From: an uncultured Clostridia bacterium
GTDB lineage: Bacteria; Bacillota; Clostridia; Christensenellales; CAG-314
DNA length: 64,000 bases
NCBI GenBank assembly: GCA_934230325.1
Contig: CAKQEP010000007.1
Location: forward strand, 25,496-89,495
Reading direction: 5' to 3'
Positions 52,513 through 60,202 of this stretch are shown here, piece after piece. Within the stretch, counting starts at the first letter, position 1. Each line of letters begins with the position of its first letter. Both the position numbers and the translations under genes were made by a program. Under the pieces are notes generated by a model that was given only the letters and a program-made list of their open reading frames with translations, ran no database searches and was not told the DNA's origin.

Positions 52513-53586
52513 ATGGGACAGGAATTGTTGGATATTAAAAAGGAAAAAGAGCAGGAAGGGCAACAAATTAAACACGCCGCCGCGCTTGATAAACTCAACC
52601 AAAACGAAGATAAAAAATCAAAACGCAAACGCCATTTTACTTATGCGACGCATATAGTTTTGGCGGCGTTTTTGCGCGCCGTCGCGCTGGAATTGTTGCT
52701 TATCCCCAACCACATAACTTTGGGCGGCGCAGTAGGCGTCGCAAGCATTATCAACTGGCTTGCAGAAGGATTTTTGCCGCAACTTCCCAACCTTACGGGC
52801 GTATGGCTGTTGGCGATAAATATTCCGCTACTTATCGTCGCGTACCTAAACACCGACAAAAAATTTGCGTTAAAAACGGGGATATGCCTTGTACTTATGG
52901 CGGGGTTTATGGAGGCAATCAGCCTTACCGATTTGTGCGGAATTTTAAAGACAGCGCCCGCAGTGGGGGAAAACAAAGTGCTTTACACCCTGTTGGGCGG
53001 CGCGATAAGCGGAATCAGCCTTCCTTTTATGCTCAGTATTCAGGCGTCGACGGGCGGTAGCGATATAGTAACTATGCTATTGCAAAAACGCAAAAACGGC
53101 AGAAATTATCTCCGCGTATTGCTTTATATCGACATAGTAACCATCGTTATTGCCGCAGCAGTTATGCAGTGGGCGTTAAAGGGCGACGGGTTGTCGGTAC
53201 TCATATATTCGATAACGGCGCAGTTTGTGGCGCACGTCGTGCAGAACCAAATTTACAAAGGGTATTCTTCTGCTTACGGCTTTGACATTATCACCGACAA
53301 GCCCGAAGAAATGTCCAAAGCGCTTTACGACGGATTAGACAGAGGACTTACCGGACTCAAAGTGACGGGAATGTACTCCAAAACCGACAAGACGATGATT
53401 ATGTGCGTGATTTACAAACGCCAACTCAACAAAGCGCGCAAAATAGTACGCGACGTCGACCCGCAAGCCTTTGCAACGGTATACACCGTCAAGGAAGTAG
53501 TAGGAAACGGTTTCCGCAACACCGACGAAGATTTGGAAGATAAAGTAATAAAATCCACCGATATGGGCGCAAAAAAGAAAAAATAG
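52513..53586 (+). CDS. YitT-family membrane protein (second of a pair)
   Basis: The 357-residue paralogue of the upstream protein has the same layout: a charged N-terminal cytoplasmic extension (about 1-42, Lys/Glu/Gln-rich), membrane segments with LIPNHITLGGAVGVASI and LSIQASTGGSDIVTML, and a C-terminal DUF2179 domain (DIITDKPEEMSKAL, MIMCVIYKRQ). An AGAGG lies about 12 bases before the ATG at 52513. The divergence between the two copies suggests an old duplication, possibly working as a hetero-complex. Confidence 0.88.
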   Translation: MGQELLDIKKEKEQEGQQIKHAAALDKLNQNEDKKSKRKRHFTYATHIVLAAFLRAVALELLLIPNHITLGGAVGVASIINWLAEGFLPQLPNLTGVWLLAINIPLLIVAYLNTDKKFALKTGICLVLMAGFMEAISLTDLCGILKTAPAVGENKVLYTLLGGAISGISLPFMLSIQASTGGSDIVTMLLQKRKNGRNYLRVLLYIDIVTIVIAAAVMQWALKGDGLSVLIYSITAQFVAHVVQNQIYKGYSSAYGFDIITDKPEEMSKALYDGLDRGLTGLKVTGMYSKTDKTMIMCVIYKRQLNKARKIVRDVDPQAFATVYTVKEVVGNGFRNTDEDLEDKVIKSTDMGAKKKK

Positions 53587-53670
53587 CGGTTGATTTTAAA
53601 GTAAATTTTTTACGTTGCAAGACAAACAAAAGCGTTACCGCCTTTTTGTTTGGATAGTTTGGATAATAGT

Positions 53671-53712
53671 ACAAAACAAGGAGAAACAATCGATTGTTTC
53701 TCCTTGTTTTGT
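53671..53712. terminator. Perfect 42-base palindrome, bidirectional terminator
   Basis: Each arm is 21 bases with no loop (left arm begins ACAAAACAAGG, right arm ends CCTTGTTTTGT, centre ATCGAT). It lies between convergent genes ending at 53586 and 53726. Confidence 0.75.
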
Positions 53713-53725
53713 TAATAATCCGCAA

Positions 53726-54130
53726 TTACAGCACGTGTTGAATGCTTGGCGTCGCCAAATGGCTGATATATTTTGCAAGGTCTTTCATTACGGACAGGTG
53801 GGCAAGGCAAAGTTCGTAATCTTGCTGTTCTACGTAAGTTTTTATTTCCGACACGCGCAGATTCATTTCGTACACGTCGTTGTGCGGCAAAAACAGCTCT
53901 GATTTTTCTCTGACCTTAAGCCACTCTTGGCAAAAAACGGCGTAAGAGTCAATGTCGAGCGTTTCGTTGCGGCACGAATCGATAAGATTGTCTATTTTGT
54001 TTTCAAAATCTTTATAAATTTTTTTGACGCACATTGCCTCAAATATGCCAAATCCGACGATAATGGCAAGTACGACTATGGGTATTATGATATGTTTTAT
54101 TCCACCACGCTTTGTTTCTTGTCGTCCCAT
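53726..54130 (-). CDS. DUF4363-type membrane-anchored protein
   Basis: The 134-residue protein has one N-terminal transmembrane helix (about 13-35, HIIIPIVVLAIIVGFGIFEA). A helical extracytoplasmic domain follows, with the family phrase WLKVREKSELFLPHNDVYEMNLRVSEIKTY. It overlaps the yetF-type gene by 34 bases. DUF421-DUF4363 gene pairs are common in Clostridia, which supports the assignment. AAGGAGG is 9 bases before the ATG, inside the upstream gene. Confidence 0.82.
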   Translation of the reverse strand: MGRQETKRGGIKHIIIPIVVLAIIVGFGIFEAMCVKKIYKDFENKIDNLIDSCRNETLDIDSYAVFCQEWLKVREKSELFLPHNDVYEMNLRVSEIKTYVEQQDYELCLAHLSVMKDLAKYISHLATPSIQHVL

Positions 54131-54777
54131 GACGAGATACCTCCTTTTTTTGTCTGAACCACAAAGTGGTCGTTTTGGTCAACCGTCAAAAACACTATAT
54201 CTTTAAACTTGATTTTGCGGGCAATGAGCATACCGCAAACTCTGTCTTTATCCACTTCGTGGTCGACAAGTTCCTGCTGACACCATTTTCCTTCCAACGC
54301 CAAAGGCACGGGAAGGCTTTTTTGTTTGTCTTCCATCGACTTTTTGGGAATGACGGACAACTGACCGTTTGTTTCCATAAGGGCGTACTCGATTTCTTCT
54401 ACAGAAAAATACCCCGTGTTTCGTATGGATTGCAACAAATCGTTAACCTGCATATTCAGCGATTTAAGCGCGTCGACGTTTATTCCGCTTTTGTCGATGA
54501 CGAGCAAAGGTCTGCCGCTTATCAAGGTTTGCATTTTTGTATTTTTGGACAGCAAAATAATGAATTGATGAATTACGTACAACGTCAAAATTGACACGAT
54601 GCCGTAAGTAAGCGGAATATTTTTGTCACCCATCGGAATACAGGCAATTTCCGATATTACCAGCGTAATAACCAGTTCAAACGGCTCCATTTCGCCTATC
54701 TGACGCTTACCCATAAGCCTGATAACGACGAGTAGCAGGGTAAAAAGTATTATTCCTCTCAAAAAAATAGTAAGCAT
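54097..54777 (-). CDS. YetF-type DUF421 membrane protein
   Basis: The 226-residue protein has three N-terminal membrane helices (about 5-22, 31-50 and 58-78) with the family phrases IRLMGKRQIGEMEPFELVIT and LVISEIACIPMGD. The cytoplasmic DUF421 domain follows, with GRPLLVIDKSGINVDALKSL and GYFSVEEIEYALMETNGQLSV. It is a member of the conserved YetF/YrbG/YdfS family, whose function is not firmly known. A weak AAAGG is close to the ATG. It is the first gene of the pair with DUF4363. Confidence 0.92.
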   Translation of the reverse strand: MLTIFLRGIILFTLLLVVIRLMGKRQIGEMEPFELVITLVISEIACIPMGDKNIPLTYGIVSILTLYVIHQFIILLSKNTKMQTLISGRPLLVIDKSGINVDALKSLNMQVNDLLQSIRNTGYFSVEEIEYALMETNGQLSVIPKKSMEDKQKSLPVPLALEGKWCQQELVDHEVDKDRVCGMLIARKIKFKDIVFLTVDQNDHFVVQTKKGGISSWDDKKQSVVE

Positions 54778-54864
54778 ACCTTTAATATGAATTTTATTTT
54801 GTCAAATTATGCTTTTTTTTGCTTGCAAACCCTTTACTTTTTTTTGGCGGTGTGTTATATTGTC

Positions 54865-54962
54865 TTTGCAAAGTAGGACAAGTGCGTAAAGTGGCAAAGG
54901 ATGGGAAGTCGCCTTTGCACGAAAGATTTTTATCTGCGGTGCTTGCCCGCGTCCGTTGCAAA
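54865..54962 (+). ncRNA. Tetrahydrofolate (THF) riboswitch
   Basis: P1 is TTTGCAA (54865-54871) with TTGCAAA (54956-54962). Inside, the conserved words appear in order: AGTAG, GTGCGTAAAGTG, GGATGGGAAGTCG, ACGAA, GCGGTGC and GCGTCCG, as in the THF class. It controls the folate ECF S component at 55028. A TATATT -10 box lies at 54856-54861. Confidence 0.85.
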
Positions 54963-55027
54963 TCCGACAGGGCTTTTTTTTCGCGCTGTCTTAAACAACG
55001 GACCTTTCGCAAAGAGAGGTCTTTTTT
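54952..55027 (+). promoter_or_regulatory. Antiterminator and terminator/SD-sequestering hairpin of the THF riboswitch
   Basis: GTCCGTTG (54951-54958 region, shared with the riboswitch 3' side) can pair with CAACGGAC (54996-55003). The competing hairpin GACCTTTC-gcaaa-GAGAGGTC (55001-55021) is followed by T6 and encloses the GAGAGG ribosome-binding site. Ligand binding should free the terminator side. Confidence 0.7.
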
Positions 55028-55666
55028 ATGAGCAAAAAAACGTATTACATCACTTTTTGCGCGCTTTTTGCCGCTGTCGGCGTCGCGCTCAACCTTCTTT
55101 CTTCCGCAATGCCGAGAGTGGACACTTTCGGAAGAATAAGCCTCGTGTACGCCTTCTGCTTTTTGGCGGGGATTATGCTCGGTCCGTATCTCGGCGGCGC
55201 AACGGCGGCTTTGGCGGACTTTTTGCCGGCAATAATTTTTCCCGAAGGACCGTGGATGCCGTTAATAACGTTAAGCAACGGCGTTATGGCGATGTTGGCG
55301 GGGTTGCTGTACAAAAAAATCAACAGCGACAAAATCAGCGTCAAACTCACTATGATAGCGATATGCTCCTTTGTCTTTTGTACGTTGGGGTTGACGGCGG
55401 CGGGGGAAAGTCTGCTGTACAATATGGGTATGCAAGCGTATTATCCGACAACCACGATGCTCGTAAACGCGGGATTGCCGTTGTACCTTGCCAACGTCGT
55501 GCGTAAAGCGTGTACGCAATGGTTTTGGCTACTTCTCAATACGCTGCTCACTTTCTTTATTTTAAAAAGCGGCTCGTTGGTCAAATATTTCAACCGCAAA
55601 AAAGCGCAAATGCAACGCGCCGAAGGAAACGCGGGCGCAAGCGCGACGATAAAGAAAAACAAATAA
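55028..55666 (+). CDS. folT: ECF transporter S component, folate type (FolT)
   Basis: The 212-residue membrane protein has six hydrophobic segments and the S-component start ITFCALFAAVGVALNLLSS. It also has GYPLGPYL-like IMLGPYLGGATAALADFL and FPEGPWMPLITLSNGVMA, seen in folate-type S proteins. With the shared ECF module (not in this window) it takes up folates. The THF riboswitch directly upstream supports this substrate. The tail after residue 185 is basic and soluble. GAGAGG lies 8 bases before the ATG inside the regulatory hairpin. Confidence 0.88.
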   Translation: MSKKTYYITFCALFAAVGVALNLLSSAMPRVDTFGRISLVYAFCFLAGIMLGPYLGGATAALADFLPAIIFPEGPWMPLITLSNGVMAMLAGLLYKKINSDKISVKLTMIAICSFVFCTLGLTAAGESLLYNMGMQAYYPTTTMLVNAGLPLYLANVVRKACTQWFWLLLNTLLTFFILKSGSLVKYFNRKKAQMQRAEGNAGASATIKKNK

Positions 55667-55746
55667 AAAAATCTGCAATAAAAAAGGAAGGGGAGAACCG
55701 CATTACCGCAGTTTTCATAGGGAATTTTAGTAAAAGTGCAAAATTT

Positions 55747-55788
55747 AGAGTCAAGCGTAGCGTTAGACTACTCCTGACTCTTTTTTTA
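55747..55788 (+). terminator. Intrinsic terminator after folT
   Basis: AGAGTCA / TGACTCT with an inner GTAG/CTAC pairing, followed by T7. Confidence 0.8.
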
Positions 55789-55996
55789 CTTACGTTAAAA
55801 TATTTTTGAGTAGAATTTTTCTGCCTGCTGGTTTATCAGTGGATTCATAGCCTCACAGAGACCACCACTTCGTTTGCGAAGCATAGAGGGCTACACTTTG
55901 CTCATAATCATTGTCTGTGTTATCTGTTTATTTTAGAAGTTTTTTCTGTTTTAATATAACAGACAAACATTTGCTTGTCGAGTGCTTTTTAATTTT
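55789..55996. other. Gene-free stretch between convergent genes
   Basis: No gene is seen. It holds a CTTCG/CGAAG hairpin near 55870 beside ACCACCACTT, the same word as the right-end hairpin of the IS200-type element. A decayed IS200/IS605 end is possible but not shown. Confidence 0.35.
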
Positions 55997-56950
55997 TTAA
56001 AAATAGAGTCCGCAATAATCAATAGCCGCGTCCAAGAACAACTGCAATTTGTCAAGGTCTGCATACATTCCGTGATTGCTATGAGGGAATTCCACATAAT
56101 TATATTTAATGTCGGCTTTTTTGTATGCCGCAAGCAAAAGCGTACGGGAACTGTGAGGAACGCAATGATCTTTCAATCCATAGCCGACAAGCGACGGTAC
56201 GGAATCGGTGTTTACAAGGCTTGCGGGCGATATTTCATGCAAAGCGTTCAAATGCTTTCCTTCGACTATTTCTTCCGGCGAAAAATCTTTGCCTGTCATC
56301 CATTTTATAAACTCGGAATCGCTTTCTATTTTATTCACTTTTTTCAGTAAGCCCCATTCCGAAGGCGTAAAGTCAGAAGGACCTGCAAGTTGAAATACAA
56401 ATCTTACGGGAATTACCGAATCTTTGTCGTGCTTATAGGCGTAATTCATTGCGAGAGTGCCGCCGGCAGAAACTCCGCACGTTGCCATTCCGTTTAAATT
56501 TACACCCATATTCAGACATTCTTCTTTGATTGCCGCCACGCAATTTTTTATTTGCAAATCAAGTTTGTTAAGATTTGCGTCGACTCCTTTTTTCTGAAGC
56601 GTATAATCGAGCGTTGCCGTGACGTAACCTTTACTTGCAAAATATTTACACCACAAGTCTCCGTCTTCTTTTGCGCCCGAATTAAAACTTCCGCCGTGAA
56701 TATACAATATCAAGTTTGCATCGGTTGCAATTTCGGCTGGGATATACAAATCGAATTTATGCTCGCCGTCGTTTACATAATCGAGATTTTTATAGTGCTT
56801 TCCGACCGAGTCGTCCCATTTTACCTTTACCAACCTTTGCGGTAAACTTCCCGTTATCTGAACGCAAACGAATGCTCCGACAATAAACGAGATAAAAAAT
56901 ATAACGACGCATAAAACAATAAATATCGTGTTTTTCTTTTTTTCTTTCAT
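55997..56950 (-). CDS. Membrane-anchored alpha/beta hydrolase (esterase, BD-FAE type)
   Basis: The 317-residue protein has an N-terminal membrane anchor (about 8-31). The alpha/beta-hydrolase domain follows, with oxyanion motif LYIHGGSF near residue 86, nucleophile Ser161 in CGVSAGG, acid Asp in YGLKDHCVP near 268, and His in PHSNHGM near 296. The family hydrolyses carboxyl esters such as feruloyl or acetyl groups; the natural substrate is unknown. I start at the ATG at 56950, two bases after the stop of a 34-residue membrane-protein gene. No separate ribosome-binding site is seen, so translation is probably coupled. Confidence 0.85.
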   Translation of the reverse strand: MKEKKKNTIFIVLCVVIFFISFIVGAFVCVQITGSLPQRLVKVKWDDSVGKHYKNLDYVNDGEHKFDLYIPAEIATDANLILYIHGGSFNSGAKEDGDLWCKYFASKGYVTATLDYTLQKKGVDANLNKLDLQIKNCVAAIKEECLNMGVNLNGMATCGVSAGGTLAMNYAYKHDKDSVIPVRFVFQLAGPSDFTPSEWGLLKKVNKIESDSEFIKWMTGKDFSPEEIVEGKHLNALHEISPASLVNTDSVPSLVGYGLKDHCVPHSSRTLLLAAYKKADIKYNYVEFPHSNHGMYADLDKLQLFLDAAIDYCGLYF

Positions 56951-56952
56951 AA

Positions 56953-57057
56953 TCAAATAATATTATCAAGTATAAGTCTGCCGACGATTGCGCCGAGCGA
57001 GCCGGCAACTATGATTATTGCTATAATAATCAAAACTTTTTTTGCTGTATTACTCAT
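56953..57057 (-). CDS. 34-residue single-pass membrane protein coupled to the esterase
   Basis: Minus strand: AAGAGG lies 6 bases before the ATG at 57057. The product has MSNTAKK, a hydrophobic helix (about 8-28), then GRLILDNII and TGA. A glycine-containing face (GSLGAIVG) could mediate helix packing. Only two bases separate its stop from the esterase ATG. It may assist or regulate the anchored esterase. Too short to be recognised by family. Confidence 0.65.
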   Translation of the reverse strand: MSNTAKKVLIIIAIIIVAGSLGAIVGRLILDNII

Positions 57058-57235
57058 ATAAAACCTCTTAATTTTCTTGTTTTTTATAAGGCATCCGATA
57101 ATAACAAATAAAAGTGGAATCTTAAAATTTAAGTTTTAAAATTTCCTATGGGAATTACGGTTTAGTTTCTCCCTTTTTTTTGCGTTATTATTTAAGATGT
57201 CGCTCAAAACAGCCTTGTTAGGTTTAAGGCGGCGG

Positions 57236-59107
57236 TTATTTTACTTTAAAGTTGCTGCGCATAGCGTTTAAAATGCAAAGAACGGACACGCCGACGTCGG
57301 CAAATATCGCAAGCCACATACCCGTCAGACCTACTGCGGACAAAACGAGTATGGCCGCTTTTACCAAAAGCGCAAACCAAATATTTTGGTGCACGACGGA
57401 TACGGTACGTTTTGCTATTTTTTTGGCGGTTTTTATTGCCGTCAGGTTGTCCCGCATCAAAACGACGTCGCTTGCTTCGATTGCCGCGTCAGAACCCACG
57501 CCGCCCATAGATATACCTATATCCGATTTCATCAATACGGGCGCGTCGTTTATGCCGTCGCCGACAAAGCACAAAACGTCGTCGGATTTTTTTGCTTTGA
57601 GAAGTTTAGTAACTTCGTCAACTTTATTTTGCGGCAACAGCGACGCTTTAAAGTCGGTTACGCCTACCTTTTGCGCTACGTCTGCGGCTATTTTTTGGTT
57701 GTCGCCCGTGAGCATAACGGTTTTTGCGCCGATAGAATTAAGGTATGCGACGGTTTCTTTGGCGTCGGGCTTGATTTCGTCCGCTACGACGATACTGCCG
57801 ATAAACTTGCCGTCGCACGCAACGTAAATCAAAGTGCCTACCCCGTCGCACGCAACGTAATCTATACCAAACTGTTGCATTAGTTTTTCGTTTCCGCACA
57901 AAATGACGTGCTGTCCCGTCGCTTTTATGCCTTTGCCCGATATGTCCTCGACGCTGTACCCGTCGTCGATTTGCTTGCCGTATTCCCTTACGATGGACAG
58001 CGCGATGGGGTGGTTGGAATTTTGTTCCGCTATTGCCGCCAACCGCAAAATGTTGTCCTTGTTTTCGGCAGGGCAGACTTGAGTGACCGCAAAGTTGCCT
58101 TTGGTTAGCGTACCCGTTTTGTCAAAGACAAACACGTCGGCTTTGTTCAATTTTTCCAAATAGGAAGAGCCTTTTATTAAAATACCGTTTCGCGACGCGC
58201 CGCCGATACCGGCAAAAAAGGACAGCGGCACGGAAATAACCAAAGCGCAAGGGCAGGACACGACGAGAAAGTTGAGGGCGCGTTTTACCCATTCCGCCCA
58301 GTTGCCCGTGACAAGGCTCGGGACGACCGCCAACGCAACCGCGCCCAAAACGACGATAGGGGTATAGTATTTTGCAAACCGAGAAATAAAATTTTCCGAT
58401 TTTGATTTTTGCGACGCGGCATTTTCTACAAGGTCGAGAATTTTTGATACGGTAGAGTCGTAAAAAACTTTGGTGACTCGCACTTTTAGCGTACCCGTCA
58501 CGTTGACCACGCCGCTTATTATCTCGTCGCCTTCCGCAACTTCTTTAGGCAGCGACTCGCCCGTCAACGCTTTTGTATCGAGCGTAGAAAAGCCTTGCAC
58601 CACCACGCCGTCGAGCGGCACTTTTTCGCCCGCTTTAACGAGAATAACGTCGCCGACCTTGACTTCTTCGGGAGAAACTTCTTCCGTTTCGCCGTCGTTT
58701 TTAACGAGATTTGCGTAATCGGGGCGTATATCCATTAGCGCGGAAATAGATTTTCTTGATTTGTCCACCGCAAACCGCTGAAAAAACTCTCCCACCTGAT
58801 AAAACAGAAGCACCGCCACCGCTTCGGGAAATTCTTTTGTAGCAAATGCGCCGATTGTCGCAATGCACATAAGAAAATTTTCGTCAAAGACCTGCCCGCG
58901 CGAGATGTTTTTGACGGCGCGCCACAGCACGTCATAACCTATCAAAAAGTAAATGACAAGGTAAATCGCAAAAGGCAGCAACCAAGAAATTTTTGGGTTT
59001 TGTATCACCGTATCAAACCCGATTATCTTGTCGCAAACAAACGCCGCGACAAACAATGTAAGCGAAACTATGATACGTATCAATATTTTTTGTTCTTTTT
59101 TGCTCAT
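57236..59107 (-). CDS. cadA: Zn/Cd/Pb-type P1B ATPase lacking a fused metal-binding domain
   Basis: The 623-residue exporter has the P-type core. The actuator TGES is near residue 196, the ion-binding CPC in VVSCPCALVIS near 285, phosphorylation site DKTGTLT near 330, NSNHPIA (the HP motif), TGDN and GDGINDAP. The CPC together with the final membrane segment fits Zn/Cd/Pb exporters (ZntA/CadA); the copper-type YN/MSS signature is absent. The usual N-terminal HMA domain is missing and is encoded by the separate gene at 59141-59359. An ArsR repressor gene lies further upstream. Together they form a metal-efflux unit. Confidence 0.9.
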   Translation of the reverse strand: MSKKEQKILIRIIVSLTLFVAAFVCDKIIGFDTVIQNPKISWLLPFAIYLVIYFLIGYDVLWRAVKNISRGQVFDENFLMCIATIGAFATKEFPEAVAVLLFYQVGEFFQRFAVDKSRKSISALMDIRPDYANLVKNDGETEEVSPEEVKVGDVILVKAGEKVPLDGVVVQGFSTLDTKALTGESLPKEVAEGDEIISGVVNVTGTLKVRVTKVFYDSTVSKILDLVENAASQKSKSENFISRFAKYYTPIVVLGAVALAVVPSLVTGNWAEWVKRALNFLVVSCPCALVISVPLSFFAGIGGASRNGILIKGSSYLEKLNKADVFVFDKTGTLTKGNFAVTQVCPAENKDNILRLAAIAEQNSNHPIALSIVREYGKQIDDGYSVEDISGKGIKATGQHVILCGNEKLMQQFGIDYVACDGVGTLIYVACDGKFIGSIVVADEIKPDAKETVAYLNSIGAKTVMLTGDNQKIAADVAQKVGVTDFKASLLPQNKVDEVTKLLKAKKSDDVLCFVGDGINDAPVLMKSDIGISMGGVGSDAAIEASDVVLMRDNLTAIKTAKKIAKRTVSVVHQNIWFALLVKAAILVLSAVGLTGMWLAIFADVGVSVLCILNAMRSNFKVK

Positions 59108-59140
59108 ACTATGCCTACTACAAACAAATTTGATTTTTTG

Positions 59141-59359
59141 TCAGTCTGAAATTTCGCAATCAGGCTCGATTTTTTTGCACGCTTTTGTCGCTTTAAAAAG
59201 CACATCGTCAAACATATCGTCTACGGCGTCGAGAACGAGTTTTTGCGTAAAAAAATTGACCGAACAAGAGTTTACGCCGTCGATTTTTTTGATTCCGTCT
59301 TCCATTTTTTGAGCGCATACGGCGCAATCGAGATTTTGCAGTTTGAATACTTTTTTCAT
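59141..59359 (-). CDS. Stand-alone HMA-type metal-binding protein
   Basis: The 72-residue protein is one heavy-metal-associated domain: KLQNLDCAVCAQKMEDGIKK carries the Cys-x-x-Cys (residues 12-15), and the VNSCSVNFFTQKL and FDDVLFKATKACKKIEP strands and helices follow. It is normally the first domain of CadA. Here it is 33 bases upstream of the ATPase as a separate gene, so it may act as a chaperone delivering Zn or Cd. AAGGAG lies 7 bases before the ATG at 59359; an upstream open extension is not needed. Confidence 0.9.
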   Translation of the reverse strand: MKKVFKLQNLDCAVCAQKMEDGIKKIDGVNSCSVNFFTQKLVLDAVDDMFDDVLFKATKACKKIEPDCEISD

Positions 59360-59479
59360 AATAATACTCCTTGTGATTTTTTCCGTTTTGATTTTGTTAA
59401 CGGTTATTTTTGTTTTTTTAAGGTTGTTTTGATTTTGCAAGGGTTGTTTTTTTATTGCTAAACGCCGCTTTGCGGGCAA

Positions 59480-59517
59480 TTATTGTTTAATTAAACAATC
59501 GTTCAACCGTTGGACGC
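59480..59517. promoter_or_regulatory. Palindromic site between arsR and the HMA gene
   Basis: ATTGTTTAA-TTAAACAAT is a perfect 18-base palindrome, followed by the CGTTCAACCGTTG half-site-like word. It is a possible second operator or a processing site. Confidence 0.4.
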
Positions 59518-59561
59518 TTAAAAAGGCTCAAACGCCTTTAAAAACTATTCCGTCACGCGCT

Positions 59562-59873
59562 TTATTCCGTCACGTGCGCCAAAGCGCATTCAAATACTTG
59601 AGAAACGTGCGTGTCGTCAAGGGAATAAAAAACTTCCTTGCCGGAGCGGCGTGCCTTTACAAGTTTGACTTGTCGCAAAAGTCTGAGTTGGTGTGATACG
59701 GCGTATTTTGTCATATCCACGCACTCCGAAATGTCGCTTACGTTAAGTTCCTGCGAAGCAAGAACAAACAGAATACGGCAACGCGTGGGGTCTCCGAGTA
59801 TTTTGAACAGTTCCGTCAGGTCGTCTATGGTTTCCGAGTCGGGAATTTTTGCTTTGAGAGCAGTCAAGTCCAT
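59562..59873 (-). CDS. ArsR/SmtB-family metal-sensing repressor
   Basis: The 103-residue winged-helix regulator has the recognition segment VDMTKYAVSHQLRLLR. The alpha-5 metal site is visible near the C-terminus (DDTHVSQVFECALAHVTE: Asp and His, then His and Glu), the type that binds Zn or Co. The alpha-3 cysteines of CadC (ELCVCD) are replaced by ELNVSD, so Zn rather than Cd/Pb sensing is more likely. I start at the ATG at 59873, which has AGGAG upstream. Its promoter is covered by an operator-like inverted repeat, indicating autoregulation with the ATPase unit. Confidence 0.9.
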   Translation of the reverse strand: MDLTALKAKIPDSETIDDLTELFKILGDPTRCRILFVLASQELNVSDISECVDMTKYAVSHQLRLLRQVKLVKARRSGKEVFYSLDDTHVSQVFECALAHVTE

Positions 59874-59895
59874 ATCGATTCTCCTAACGTAAGGC

Positions 59896-59929
59896 ATTAT
59901 AACAACAGTTGAACAACTTGTCAACTGTT
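59896..59929 (-). promoter_or_regulatory. Consensus promoter and operator of the metal-efflux operon
   Basis: Minus strand: TTGACA (59919-59924), 17-base spacer, TATAAT (59896-59901), both perfect. The inverted repeat AACAGTTGA-N8-TCAACTGTT (59904-59929) covers the -35 box and the spacer. Confidence 0.85.
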
Positions 59930-60137
59930 TTACCGTATGTTTTTAAATTTTTTTATATTACAAAAAATCGCATTACGTTTAGCAAAACCGCAATATATTT
60001 TGCAAAACCGCCATCGGCAAGAGCGAAAGAAAAATAGGCAAGAGCGAAAGAAAATCGGCAAAAACAAAAGAAAAATCGGTTTGAGTTTTGCCGCCGCGCC
60101 GACAATGTTAGTTTGGTTTGCGGGTATTTTTTTGTCG

Positions 60138-60166
60138 TTGACAAAACGGCGGTATTAAATTATAAT
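60138..60166 (+). promoter_or_regulatory. Consensus promoter of the SGNH hydrolase gene
   Basis: TTGACA (60138-60143), 17-base spacer, TATAAT (60161-60166); leader about 30 bases. Confidence 0.85.
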
Positions 60167-60202
60167 AATTGCAAAGATTATCGTTTCAAAGGATTATTTT
60201 TT

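Noticed and set aside
59937..60158. Lys/Arg-rich plus-strand frame before the SGNH gene
   Set aside because: Made of short direct repeats (GGCAAGAGCGAAAGAAAA-like) and crosses the consensus promoter at 60138.
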